Shown here: positions 41,734-49,558 of the stretch, piece by piece
Numbering within the stretch: the first letter of the stretch is position 1
How the letters are laid out: each line of letters starts with the position of its first letter
Assembly: GCF_024614185.1 (NCBI RefSeq)
Contig: NZ_JAHTLF010000018.1
Location: forward strand, 779,821-843,820
Source: Nocardioides carbamazepini
Lineage (GTDB): Bacteria; Actinomycetota; Actinomycetes; Propionibacteriales; Nocardioidaceae
Direction: 5' to 3'
DNA length: 64,000 nucleotides
The notes under the pieces: model-generated
Told to the model about the DNA's origin: nothing
Databases searched by the model: none
Seen by the model: the letters and a program-made list of their open reading frames with translations, nothing else
Made by a program: the position numbers and the translations under genes

Positions 41734-42599
41734 GCCGGCCGACCCAGGAACACCGGGGGCTCGATGGCGTCGGTGACGGCGTCGACCATCTCGAGGAAGG
41801 CCGTGCGCTGGATCAGGTCCGCGTTGAGGAGCGCGTACGACAGAGCGAGGTTGCCCTCGCGGATCCGGTAGCGGAACCGCGCGGTGATCTCGACCAGCTC
41901 GGCGCCGACGAACGGGGGGATCGCGATCGTGAAGTTGCTCGGGATCGTGATCTCGCCGGACTGCCCGGCCCGGGCCTGGACCGTCTCCTCCCAGAGCAGG
42001 TTGATGGAGCCGTTGTCGAGCCGCTCGGTGCGACCGAACGCGCCCGTCGAGGATGCGTGGAAGCTCTGCGCGATCTCCAACATGGTCGCGGCATCGGCAC
42101 CGAGGGCGGGGATGACGTCGATCGCGTGGTCCTCCAGATGCTCGGCGAAGGCGACCTGGTTGAGGTACTTCGTGTCGAGGCCCAGCCAGGTGTTCCACTC
42201 CGGCGAGGAGATCAACTCGAGCTCGACGCGGTGGTCGCCGTGACCGGCGATGCCCTCGTCGAGGCTGGTGTCGGACGCGGCGTGGGCGTTGATGACGCCG
42301 ATGAGCTGGCGGGCGGACTGGTTGGCCCAGACCTCCGTCGCGTCGAGGCCGTGCTTGGCGATGTAGCGGATGAAGGCGTCGGCGTCGTGGACCTTGACGG
42401 TGCCGCGCTTGCGGGGCGGGTGGTCGGCGAGCTGCTGGCGGAGCTCGTTGAGGTCGTGGACCTCGACCTTCGCGCCAGCGGGGACGGCCTGGGCGAAGAA
42501 CCGTCCGTCGTCGTCGAGCGGCTGGGGCTTGCTGATCGAGATGCCGGCGGCGATCGCGGCGTCGATGTTCCCGGTGGCGGGGTTGGTGTCGATGCTCAT
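41730..42599 (-). CDS. DUF2303 (YfdQ-like) family protein
   Basis: This 289-residue protein follows the DUF2303 pattern: a short N-terminal part with VHDLNELRQQLADHPPRKRGTVKVHDADAFIRYIAKHG, then EIAQSFHASSTGAFGRTERLDNGS. It ends with IPPFVGAELVEITARFRYRIREGNLALSYAL. The family is frequent in phages near recombination genes; its function is not known. No RecT or RecE homologue is visible here. Confidence 0.85.
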   Translation of the reverse strand: MSIDTNPATGNIDAAIAAGISISKPQPLDDDGRFFAQAVPAGAKVEVHDLNELRQQLADHPPRKRGTVKVHDADAFIRYIAKHGLDATEVWANQSARQLIGVINAHAASDTSLDEGIAGHGDHRVELELISSPEWNTWLGLDTKYLNQVAFAEHLEDHAIDVIPALGADAATMLEIAQSFHASSTGAFGRTERLDNGSINLLWEETVQARAGQSGEITIPSNFTIAIPPFVGAELVEITARFRYRIREGNLALSYALLNADLIQRTAFLEMVDAVTDAIEPPVFLGRPA

Positions 42600-42652
42600 C
42601 GGTGGTGGTGCTCCTCTTGTTGAACGGTTGGGTGTGGGGGTCGGGATCGGGA

Positions 42653-43048
42653 TCAGCGGTCGTTGGCCGCGGCGGAGCGGCCGTCGCGGAGCCCGCCGGC
42701 GTCGGAGGCCTCCGCGCCGTCGGGCACGGCGCGGACGCCCTTGAACGCCTGCTGGTTCGGGTCGGTGCGGACGGGGGCGCCGTCCTCGGTGACGTAGAAG
42801 GTCGACGGGTTGGACACTCGCCGCGGAGGTGTGACGACGACCTGGTCGGAGATCTCGACGCGCGGGGTCTCGTAGTCGCCGACCTTCTTCGGCTCGACGG
42901 TGAGCTTGAGGACGAGAGTCCCCTTGCGGCCGGACTGGAGGGCCTCGGTGATCAGCCTGTGCAGGCCCTCCGTCATCTCGTTGTGGAGGCGGCCGGCGCG
43001 CAGCTCGGCCATGACGTCGAGCGCGGGGCGCATGTGTGGGGTGCTCAC
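42653..43048 (-). CDS. Hypothetical protein
   Basis: 131 residues from ATG 43048. It has a central strand-rich part (KGTLVLKLTVEPKKVGDYETPRVEISDQVVVTPP), as found in small proteins beside DUF2303 genes. It may be a DNA-binding partner, but no motif proves it. Confidence 0.55.
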   Translation of the reverse strand: MSTPHMRPALDVMAELRAGRLHNEMTEGLHRLITEALQSGRKGTLVLKLTVEPKKVGDYETPRVEISDQVVVTPPRRVSNPSTFYVTEDGAPVRTDPNQQAFKGVRAVPDGAEASDAGGLRDGRSAAANDR

Positions 43049-43362
43049 GGGTGGGTGTCTCCTTCGGTGCTACTGGCGGTGGTGAGGTGGAGGTGCGGAC
43101 GGTGGTGCGGGTACTCGTTGACGCTGGCGCGGGCCTTCTCGAGCGAGCCGAGTTGGAACCGGACGCGCCAGTGCTCGGCCAGGTCGCCGGGCCTCCATGC
43201 CTGGTTGCCGATGAGGACGTGGCAGCCGGCCTTGGCGTCGCCGTCGCGGGTCTCGGCCTCGTAGGGCACCCAGCGGCCGGTGTCGGCGCGACGGGCGAGC
43301 ACGATCTGGGCGTCGCAGTCGTCGCGGTTGCAGGTCCGGGGCAGCAGCGTCGTGCCCGTCAC
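43045..43362 (-). CDS. Hypothetical protein
   Basis: 105 residues from ATG 43362, overlapping neighbours by ATGA. It has CNRDDC near the N-terminus and a His-rich C-terminus (HHRPHLHL). Metal binding is possible. No family recognised. Confidence 0.5.
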   Translation of the reverse strand: MTGTTLLPRTCNRDDCDAQIVLARRADTGRWVPYEAETRDGDAKAGCHVLIGNQAWRPGDLAEHWRVRFQLGSLEKARASVNEYPHHRPHLHLTTASSTEGDTHP

Positions 43363-44780
43363 GTCTTGACCTCGCTGGCCTCGTCATCGCAGGTGTCCTC
43401 GTCGGTCTCGTTGGCGGCGTTGAGGAGCTGCTGGGCCGTGTCGCGGAGTTCGGTGTCGACGGTGGACATCGGGTAGCCGGCCTCGCTCAGCCAGGCCCAG
43501 ATGGCGAGCTGGGCGGCGAGCGCCTCGGGCTCGTCGAACTCCGACGGCTCCTCGTCGACCTGGTCGGCCGTGACCGAGGCGGTGAGGCGAGCGAAGCCGC
43601 GCAGGACCTTCGCGGGCGTACGGGTCGCGGCCTCAGCCAGCGCAGGCGCCACGAGGGCGTACTCGCCACGGCTCGGGACGTCCTCGGGGAGATCGACCTC
43701 CAGCGCCGTGAGGACCTCGCGGGCCGAGAGCCGCCACGACGTCTCCGAGCTCGGCAGGCTCGCGCGGATGGCGGCGATGAGCTTGTCGTTGCCCTTGACC
43801 GGGAACAGGGAGACGTAGTGGTCGAACAGCCAGTCGCGGCGCGCGGCCCGGGCCGCGTCGAGGGCCTCCTGGCGCTGCGCGTGGGCGGCGGCCTGGGCCT
43901 CCCGCTCGGCCTGGGCGGCAGCCTCGGCGGCAGGGTCGACGTCGGCGCTCTCGCGGTGGCGGGCCGGGTCCTCGCACATCAGACGGGGCTCGGCGTACGA
44001 GTCCGGGCCGTAGTCGACGTAGCCGAGGCAGCCGTCGTGTCCCTCGGGGATGGAGAGGGGCGTGCCCCGCCACTGCCAGGCGTCGAGGTTGGCGTTGTCG
44101 AGCAGCGACTTGACCGGCTTGTAGCCCTGCTCCTCGAAGGCGGTGACGATCGCGGCGTACTTCGCGATCCGCTCGCGCCTGGCGCGGAGCTGGTTGACCT
44201 TCATCCGGTAGTCGTCGGTCCCGATGTGCTCCTCGAGCTGGGCCAGCGCGGCGGGGTCGTCGGCGAACTCGGTGAACGCTTCGACGTCGCCGAGGGTGGC
44301 CTGGCCGAGGTGGACGGTGTGCTGGGCCTTCTGCGACAGCCCGGTGAGCCGCATCCGCTGCTTCACCCGTGCGCGGGAGAAGCCGAGGGACTGCGCGATC
44401 GCGGCCTCGTCGTACCCGATGAGCTGGAGCTGCTCGTAGGCCCGGGCCTCCTCGACCGGCGAGAGGTTCTTCTTCTGCAGGCCGGTGATGGCCATGACCT
44501 CGATCTGCTGGGCCTGGGTGATCAGGTCGTCACGGAACCGGACGTCGACCTGGGTCATTCCGGCGCGCTGGCAGCCGTCAAGGCGACGGTGGCCGTCGAT
44601 CAGGAGCCCGTGCTCGGGGTCGTCCGCGTTGTCGGGGTCGGGGACGAGGAGCAGCCGGTCGATCAGGCCGAGGGTGCGGAGCGACTCGACCATCTCGTCG
44701 TCAGCAGCGGCACCTATGCGGGGGTTGTCGGGGTGGATCCGGATCTTCTCGATCGGGACGGTGGCGAGACGCTCAGTCAT
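43359..44780 (-). CDS. ParB-like nuclease/partition-domain protein
   Basis: The 473-residue protein starts with the ParB/Sulfiredoxin fold: IEKIRIHPDNPRIGAAADDEMVESLRTLGLIDRLLLV and DGHRRLDGCQRAG near residues 60-75. A helix-turn-helix follows (SPVEEARAYEQLQLIGYDEAAIAQSLGFSRARVKQRM). The rest is a long helical, Ala/Glu-rich domain. ParB-like proteins of temperate phages may act in regulation, nicking or plasmid-like maintenance. No ParA partner is present. Confidence 0.85.
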   Translation of the reverse strand: MTERLATVPIEKIRIHPDNPRIGAAADDEMVESLRTLGLIDRLLLVPDPDNADDPEHGLLIDGHRRLDGCQRAGMTQVDVRFRDDLITQAQQIEVMAITGLQKKNLSPVEEARAYEQLQLIGYDEAAIAQSLGFSRARVKQRMRLTGLSQKAQHTVHLGQATLGDVEAFTEFADDPAALAQLEEHIGTDDYRMKVNQLRARRERIAKYAAIVTAFEEQGYKPVKSLLDNANLDAWQWRGTPLSIPEGHDGCLGYVDYGPDSYAEPRLMCEDPARHRESADVDPAAEAAAQAEREAQAAAHAQRQEALDAARAARRDWLFDHYVSLFPVKGNDKLIAAIRASLPSSETSWRLSAREVLTALEVDLPEDVPSRGEYALVAPALAEAATRTPAKVLRGFARLTASVTADQVDEEPSEFDEPEALAAQLAIWAWLSEAGYPMSTVDTELRDTAQQLLNAANETDEDTCDDEASEVKT

Positions 44781-45126
44781 CGAGGGCTCCAGGGATGGGG
44801 GCGTAGACGCGCACGAGCGCGTTCTTCGTGGACTTGAGGGTTGAGGGGGTGAACCCGACGCGGCGGATCCAGCCGGCGCGCTGCGCCTCGATCAGCCGCC
44901 GCGAGATCAGGCACTTGCGGACCTCGGGAAGCAGGTCGCGGAAGTCATTCGCGGAGAACGGGCGGCCCTGGCGGACGAACGCCTTGATCGCGGTGAGGAT
45001 GACCCGGTTGTCCCACTCGTCGCTGCGGCCCTCGGACTTCGTGGCCTGCTCGTAGCGGGTCCATCCCTCGTTGATCGCCGCCCGGGTCGCGTCGCTCGGC
45101 GGGCACTCGATGACAGCGAGGCTCAC
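44773..45126 (-). CDS. Small winged-helix-like protein
   Basis: A GTG at 45126 gives 117 residues and its stop overlaps the ParB-like start by eight bases (ATGACTGA). Residues 45-105 (ILTAIKAFVRQGRPFSANDFRDLLPEVRKCLISRRLIEAQRAGWIRRVGF) look like a winged helix-turn-helix. It is probably a DNA-binding accessory to the ParB-like protein. Confidence 0.6.
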   Translation of the reverse strand: MSLAVIECPPSDATRAAINEGWTRYEQATKSEGRSDEWDNRVILTAIKAFVRQGRPFSANDFRDLLPEVRKCLISRRLIEAQRAGWIRRVGFTPSTLKSTKNALVRVYAPIPGALDD

Positions 45127-45485
45127 CGGACAGCCTCCAGCGCTCGGATCGGGTGCTCGGTGACCGCGGACAGCGCGAGGGGGACGTCCAGCCACTCCGC
45201 GACGGCGTCGTGGTGCCAGACCGACGCGATCCTCCCCGTGAAGCCGGACGCGATGGTCGACACCGACGTGACCTCGACGTCGAGGTGCTGGGCCCATGCC
45301 TGGAGCTCGTCGGCTGTCTTGAACTGCAGACGGATCCGCGGGGACTTGCGGGAGATCTCGTTGTCGTACTCCCGCCCGACCGCGACGCTCATCGGGTCGG
45401 GCAGGCCCGCCTTCTCGGCATGGTCGAGCACGAGCGCCGCGGCCCGGACGTTTCGGATGCAGCTGGTGACGACAGGATCGGCCAT
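45123..45485 (-). CDS. Hypothetical protein
   Basis: The ATG at 45485 gives 120 residues. The middle (RIRLQFKTADELQAWAQHLDVEVTSVSTIASGF) is alternating helix and strand. No family recognised. The start overlaps the upstream stop by TGATG. Confidence 0.5.
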   Translation of the reverse strand: MADPVVTSCIRNVRAAALVLDHAEKAGLPDPMSVAVGREYDNEISRKSPRIRLQFKTADELQAWAQHLDVEVTSVSTIASGFTGRIASVWHHDAVAEWLDVPLALSAVTEHPIRALEAVR

Positions 45486-45811
45486 CACGACACCGCCGTC
45501 TCGGCCATGGCGCGGGCCCGGTCGGAGTCCCGCGGCCCGTAGAGGCACACGTTGAACGGGTCACCGGTGGCGTCCTCGGTCGGCCAGGCAGGGCCCTCGT
45601 AGGTGGTGAAGCCGTCGCCGTTGGCGCTGTCGTAGTGCGAGGACGACATCCCGCCGAGGTGGCGGGCGACGCGCTTCGCGTCGAACCGGTCGACGAAGTG
45701 GATCCCGAGACCCCGGTCGCTCGCGCTGGCGTTGATGTTCCTCGTCGCGGCGATCGCCTCGATCCGGGCGAGCAGCGGCTCCGCCTCGCGGAGCAGGTCG
45801 AACGCGCTCAT
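45485..45811 (-). CDS. Hypothetical protein
   Basis: 108 residues from ATG 45811 with an N-terminal helix (LLREAEPLLARIEAIAATR) and a mixed C-terminus. No family recognised. Coupled on both sides by four-base or TGATG overlaps. Confidence 0.5.
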   Translation of the reverse strand: MSAFDLLREAEPLLARIEAIAATRNINASASDRGLGIHFVDRFDAKRVARHLGGMSSSHYDSANGDGFTTYEGPAWPTEDATGDPFNVCLYGPRDSDRARAMAETAVS

Positions 45812-46017
45812 GACGCCGCCCGCCCTCGGGTCAGGTCGGCGTGCTGGCGGACCGTCTTGACGATGTCGTTGAGGACGTCGACGCCGGCCTCCTGCGCGAC
45901 CTCGGCGGCGAACCGCGCGAACCGGTCGTTCACCGCGGCCTGCCTGTGGCGGGGGTTGGTGGCCTGCGACAGCCGGGAAGCGGCGAGACGGCAGGTCATC
46001 TGGTCGACGCGGCTCAT
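45808..46017 (-). CDS. Small helical protein
   Basis: The ATG at 46017 gives 69 basic, mainly helical residues (MSRVDQMTCRLAASRLSQATN ... RFARFAAEVAQEAGVDVLND). A longer frame extends upstream within other genes. Function unknown. Confidence 0.5.
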   Translation of the reverse strand: MSRVDQMTCRLAASRLSQATNPRHRQAAVNDRFARFAAEVAQEAGVDVLNDIVKTVRQHADLTRGRAAS

Positions 46018-46277
46018 CGGTTCACCACCGGCCCACGGAGCATCGGGGCCCTGCCCTCGTAGCGACGCTGCACGGCGTGAACCTCGGCACGCAGCCGGGT
46101 GGTCTCGGCAGCGAGCTCCGCGTTGCGAATGATCAGCGCGTTGGCCGCCTTCCGCGCTCGGTCGCGCTGGCGGGCCAGGTCGACCAACCGGGCGACCAGG
46201 GCGAGGAAGACGACGACCGCGATCAGATAGCGCGCCGCCCAGGCGAGGGCGAGCAGACTCATCAGGATGTCGCTCAC
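46014..46277 (-). CDS. Small membrane protein with coiled coil
   Basis: A GTG at 46277 gives 87 residues: one transmembrane helix (MSLLALAWAARYLIAVVVFLALV) followed by a coiled coil (RDRARKAANALIIRNAELAAETTRLRAEVHAVQRRYEG). The design resembles Rz-like or membrane-anchored phage early proteins, but no role is proven. Confidence 0.55.
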   Translation of the reverse strand: MSDILMSLLALAWAARYLIAVVVFLALVARLVDLARQRDRARKAANALIIRNAELAAETTRLRAEVHAVQRRYEGRAPMLRGPVVNR

Positions 46278-46471
46278 CGAGCACCGCCAGCGTTCGCAGC
46301 CTTCCGGGCCAGGCGGCGGGCCTTGCCCGGCAGGGACCGGTCCCGGGACGGGCCGGTCAGCGTGGTGCCGAGGACGCTGTGGAACGGCGGCACACCGACG
46401 ATCCGGGTACTCAGCGACGTCGGCGCCGCGGGCTGGATCGCCCGCAGCTTGAGGGTGATTCCGTGTGCCAT
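46274..46471 (-). CDS. Small basic hypothetical protein
   Basis: 65 residues from ATG 46471, which has AAGGAG upstream. The C-terminal third is Arg/Lys-rich (RSLPGKARRLARKAANAGGAR). It is the first gene after a 93-base gap, so it may start a sub-operon. Confidence 0.55.
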   Translation of the reverse strand: MAHGITLKLRAIQPAAPTSLSTRIVGVPPFHSVLGTTLTGPSRDRSLPGKARRLARKAANAGGAR

Positions 46472-46564
46472 CTGGGATACTCCTTCGTGTTGGTGGCGTC
46501 TCCGACCGGTGGCTTCCAGGCGTTCGGGTCGGGGACGCCGCTGCTTGTTCAGGGGTGTCTGGGA

Positions 46565-47290
46565 TCAGGCGCCGAGGAGCTCCCGGTCGCGGGGCGTGAT
46601 GTAGCCGCCGGAGCGGGCGCGTTCCTGGGCGTTCTCGACCGCGATCGCCTTGCGGCGCTGCCGCTCGGTGAGGCGGCGGTTGAACATCTCGGTGTCCCGC
46701 ACGGCCTGAACCGCGGCGCGTTCGTCGTCGGTCATCGCCGCCACGGTCAGGTGCCGCCGGCGGACGTTTACGGCGTCGTACGCCGCGACCAGCTCCTCCT
46801 CGGCGGGCGTCCGGTACTTGGCCGGCCTGGCCGGCTTGGGGCCGTGGACCTGGCTCAGGACGGTCGAGAGCTGATGGGTCTCCTCGACAGTCCGGGCCCA
46901 CGCCGTCGCGAGACCGAAGTCGACGACGGTGAGGTCGCTGTACGCCGCCACCCAGTCGTCCCGGGTCACCAGTGCTCCCGACCCGCCCCCCAGACGGGCC
47001 GGGAGCACGGCGACACACGTCCGGCAGAACCGGCGGTTCCTGCCCGCCAGGTCGCCGGCCGGGGTGACCGTGGCGTGACCGACGAGCCGGTCACGGGTCT
47101 CGGGGGTGACCAGCACCCGGAGCCGTCGGGTACGGACGCCGCACACCGGCCGGGCAGCCGCGGGCACAGCGCGCCCGGAGCGGGTCAGCGCGCCGGAGTA
47201 GACGTGCACGACCCCACGGGGGCGGCCGACCAACATCGCGCCGCCAGCGACCGCGGCGAGGATCCGGAGAGCGGGAGCCGGGGCGCTCAC
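46565..47290 (-). CDS. Hypothetical protein
   Basis: A GTG at 47290 overlaps the excisionase-like stop (GTGA) and gives 241 residues. It has a hydrophobic N-terminus (ALRILAAVAGGAMLVG), a Cys pair (FCRTC) and a helical, charged C-terminus. No family recognised. Confidence 0.5.
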   Translation of the reverse strand: MSAPAPALRILAAVAGGAMLVGRPRGVVHVYSGALTRSGRAVPAAARPVCGVRTRRLRVLVTPETRDRLVGHATVTPAGDLAGRNRRFCRTCVAVLPARLGGGSGALVTRDDWVAAYSDLTVVDFGLATAWARTVEETHQLSTVLSQVHGPKPARPAKYRTPAEEELVAAYDAVNVRRRHLTVAAMTDDERAAVQAVRDTEMFNRRLTERQRRKAIAVENAQERARSGGYITPRDRELLGA

Positions 47291-47538
47291 GCCGACCGCC
47301 TGCGCTTCCGTCGCCGCTGGACCGGCTCGGGCGGGGCCGGCCGCATCGCGAGCTGGAGGCGCGCGCGGTCGGCTGCGGTGAACCGCCAGCCCGCGCGACC
47401 CTTGAGGTTCATCCCGATGTTGTTCGCCTTGGCGACGTCGGCGACCTTGCGCGGGCTGCACCGGAACCGGGCGGCGGTCTGGTAGATCGTCTCGACCTCG
47501 TCGATCTCGCCCGTCACAGCTGCGGAGTTGTCGGCCAT
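47287..47538 (-). CDS. Excisionase/MerR-like helix-turn-helix protein
   Basis: The ATG at 47538 overlaps the Cro-like stop (TGATG) and gives 83 residues. ETIYQTAARFRCSPRKVADVAKANNIGMNLKGRAGWRFTAADRARL is a winged helix of the MerR/excisionase type. Its place as second gene of the early operon fits a recombination directionality factor for the integrase at 50,265-51,680. A regulatory role is also possible. Confidence 0.65.
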   Translation of the reverse strand: MADNSAAVTGEIDEVETIYQTAARFRCSPRKVADVAKANNIGMNLKGRAGWRFTAADRARLQLAMRPAPPEPVQRRRKRRRSA

Positions 47539-47810
47539 CACGCCACCCGTGTCCGTGGCTCGTAGTTGGTGACCAGCGCGCCGGTCCTCAGGCCGTACGC
47601 CACCTCGAGAGCCGCGAGGACGCGGGCCGAGGGGCCGCGGAGGCCGTTCTCGATCGCGGACAGCGCTCCTCGGGTCAGCGGCTTGTCGAGGACCTCGGAT
47701 GCGGCGACGCAGACCTCGTCGAGGGTCTTGCCGCTCACGAACCGCAGGTCAGCCAAGGCGACGTGGGGAGGTGTCCGCCGGTCTCGCTGCTGCTGGTAGG
47801 TCGTTGCCAT
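47538..47810 (-). CDS. Cro-like XRE regulator
   Basis: 90 residues with an XRE helix-turn-helix (LADLRFVSGKTLDEVCVAASEVLDKPLTRGALSAIENGLRGPS). It is the first gene of the 25-kb minus-strand early operon and is divergent from the repressor gene, the classic cro position. It would bind the operator array in the intervening region. Confidence 0.82.
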   Translation of the reverse strand: MATTYQQQRDRRTPPHVALADLRFVSGKTLDEVCVAASEVLDKPLTRGALSAIENGLRGPSARVLAALEVAYGLRTGALVTNYEPRTRVA

Positions 47811-47831
47811 GCAGAGGAACGTACAAGGTGC

Positions 47832-47963
47832 GGCAAACTTTCGCTACAACTTCGCTACATCTGCTGCAAACTTCTTCTGACCTGCGGAACTACACAGCTG
47901 TGACTAGAAACCGCCCGTGACTTGCATGTTTGTGGTTTGCCAAGATGGGCCAAGGTTTGCCAA
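47832..47963. promoter_or_regulatory. Immunity operator array and divergent promoters
   Basis: The Cro-repressor intergenic region holds GGCAAACTT (47832-47840) and TGCAAACTT (47865-47873). Two exact GGTTTGCCAA copies (47934-47943 and 47954-47963) lie inverted relative to them, 20 bases apart. TTCGCTACA is repeated at 47840-47848 and 47851-47859, and a 10-bp palindrome CACAGCTGTG (47893-47902) marks the middle. A possible early promoter on the minus strand has TTGCAG (47869-47864) and TAGCGA (47846-47841) with 17 bases between. Confidence 0.65.
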
Positions 47964-47985
47964 AGATTTTTGGGAGCGTTGCCTC

Positions 47986-48549
47986 ATGCCCAGTACCCCC
48001 GCGCAGTACGACTTCCGCTTCTTCTGTGACGTCTTCAAGCGCTGGCGCCACCAGAGCGGCGACTCCCAGGACGTGGTTGCTCGGCGGGGAGGGCCGTCGA
48101 AGCCGATCATCAAGGCGATCGAGGACGGCACCTGGACGAGCGTCCGGCCAAAGAGCACCCTCGACAAGGTCGACAAGGGCTTCCAGTGGCCCGCAGGGAC
48201 TGCGTGGAAGGTCCTCACACTGCAACTTGATCCGACCGCGACAGAAGGATTCGTCGGAGGTTCGGTGCAGGCTCACCAGCAGTACGTCAGTTCGTCGGTC
48301 AGTGAGCAGGTCGAGGGTGGGAAACAGGATGCCGAGGTGTTGCGGGCGATCACGTCCATGTCCGCCGCCCTCGACCAGCTGGTTACCGGACAACGTCACC
48401 TTGCAGAGCGAGTGGACGTCGGCCAGCAGAGTCTCGTCGAACGCGTGGACGCGGTTGCAGCTGGCAGCGACGCCCGGTTCGCAGCTCTGGAGGCTGGCCT
48501 CCGAGAACTGTCCGAGCGGGTGGAGCAGCTCGAGGAGCCTGGTCCCTAG
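47986..48549 (+). CDS. Phage repressor with C-terminal coiled coil
   Basis: 187 residues from ATG 47986. The N-terminal 75 residues resemble an XRE-like helix-turn-helix (FFCDVFKRWRHQSGDSQDVVARRGGPSKPIIKAIEDG). The C-terminal 60 are a parallel coiled coil (RVDVGQQSLVERVDAV ... LRELSERVEQLEE). It is divergent from cro across the operator array, so it is the likely lysogeny repressor. Its stop lies inside the next frame. Confidence 0.75.
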   Translation: MPSTPAQYDFRFFCDVFKRWRHQSGDSQDVVARRGGPSKPIIKAIEDGTWTSVRPKSTLDKVDKGFQWPAGTAWKVLTLQLDPTATEGFVGGSVQAHQQYVSSSVSEQVEGGKQDAEVLRAITSMSAALDQLVTGQRHLAERVDVGQQSLVERVDAVAAGSDARFAALEAGLRELSERVEQLEEPGP

Positions 48550-48949
48550 CCCCTGGATCGCGCTCGCGGCCCGCGCCGACCTCATCCTGGTCCGTGACCG
48601 TATCGCCGAGGCGGCCCGCTACTACCACCACGACCGGGCGGTCGTCGTACGCACCGGCCTGGATCTCGACGAGGAGCGATGGCACCTCTGGCACGAGCTC
48701 GTGCATGCCGACGACGGCGACGAGGCCGGACACACCGACATCCGCCGGGAGCGCTGGGTCGACCGTGAGGCAGCACGTCGGGCGATGCCCATCACCACTC
48801 TGATCTGGGCGTTCGGCCTGGCCGAGAACTGGCACACCGCCGCAGCGCTCCTGAAGCTACCCGAGGCGCGCGTCCGGTGGTACGTCGGCAGCGCCTTGGA
48901 GCCCGACGCACGGGACCTCGTGCGCCGGGCCAGCGCCCGTGCGAGCTAG
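48539..48949 (+). CDS. ImmA/IrrE-like metallopeptidase in an overlapping frame
   Basis: The frame is +1 relative to the repressor and ends at 48949. The N-terminus PWIALAARADL and the motif ERWHLWHELVHADDG (HELVH) match ImmA/IrrE peptidases, which cleave repressors to trigger induction. No ATG, GTG or TTG lies between the repressor stop and the conserved part; CTG at 48539 is a placeholder start. Either a rare start, a frameshift from the repressor gene, or gene decay explains this. Confidence 0.6.
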   Translation: MVPSPWIALAARADLILVRDRIAEAARYYHHDRAVVVRTGLDLDEERWHLWHELVHADDGDEAGHTDIRRERWVDREAARRAMPITTLIWAFGLAENWHTAAALLKLPEARVRWYVGSALEPDARDLVRRASARAS

Positions 48950-49000
48950 CTGGGGACCGTGGTTTGGTCAGGCCTCATGGTGGGCAACGGAACCACCTAG

Positions 49001-49061
49001 CACGTGACGAACAGCAAATTCACGTGAAATGCACGAGATTCGCGTGTAGGTTTGCACGTGA
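49001..49061 (+). promoter_or_regulatory. CACGTGA repeats before the toxin-antitoxin genes
   Basis: CACGTGA occurs at 49001, 49021 and 49055 as direct repeats with spacings of 20 and 34 bases; each core CACGTG is a palindrome. TAGGTT (49047-49052) is a possible -10. The layout suggests operator sites for autoregulation by the antitoxin. A GGTTTGCA element (49050-49057) resembles the immunity operator half-site. Confidence 0.5.
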
Positions 49062-49177
49062 TGTACCCACACCCTGTCGCATCGGCGCCCCACCCACCAC
49101 CGCAACATCTCTCGGAAGAGCAGCAAGAGCAAGGACAAAATCTGGCGTCGGTCGACCTATTTGGAAGGACCTTTGAT

Positions 49178-49555
49178 GTGACTCGCACCGCATCGACAGG
49201 CCAGGCAAGGACTACGGCTCACCGGCAGTCCATCATCGTGAGTCAGACGGACCTCGTCGAGGCCCTCACCACCAAGTTGGGCGCCAAGCTTGTCGCGTTC
49301 ATCGTGACTAGAAACGTCTCAACCATCTCCCGCTGGAAGAGCGGCCAAGACGCAGGAGAGGCGGCTCTCCTGCCACTCAGGATTACGTACCAGGTCATCC
49401 AGATGCTCGAAGGACAGGAAGCGGACTCGACGATCCGCGCCTGGTTCATGGGCAGCAATCCGCAACTGGACGACCTCTCCCCCGCGGAGGCACTACGTGA
49501 CGGACTGAACCGGGAGACGCTGGCCGCAGCCCGCGCCTTCCTCGCAGGAGGCTGA
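49178..49555 (+). CDS. Xre/MbcA/ParS-type antitoxin
   Basis: The GTG at 49178 has GGAAGG nine bases upstream and gives 125 residues; the same frame extends to 49061. The N-terminal part is an Xre-like helix-turn-helix (SIIVSQTDLVEALTTKLGAKLVAFIVTRNVSTISRWKSG). The C-terminal part (GSNPQLDDLSPAEALRDG ... LAAARAFLAGG) matches the toxin-binding domain of MbcA/ParS antitoxins. It is followed after three bases by the RES toxin. Confidence 0.82.
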   Translation: MTRTASTGQARTTAHRQSIIVSQTDLVEALTTKLGAKLVAFIVTRNVSTISRWKSGQDAGEAALLPLRITYQVIQMLEGQEADSTIRAWFMGSNPQLDDLSPAEALRDGLNRETLAAARAFLAGG

Positions 49556-49558
49556 CCT

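Noticed and set aside
42653..43362. Possible RecT/RecE-like recombination genes near DUF2303
   Set aside because: Neither length nor motifs match; the proteins are 131 and 105 residues with no recombinase signature.
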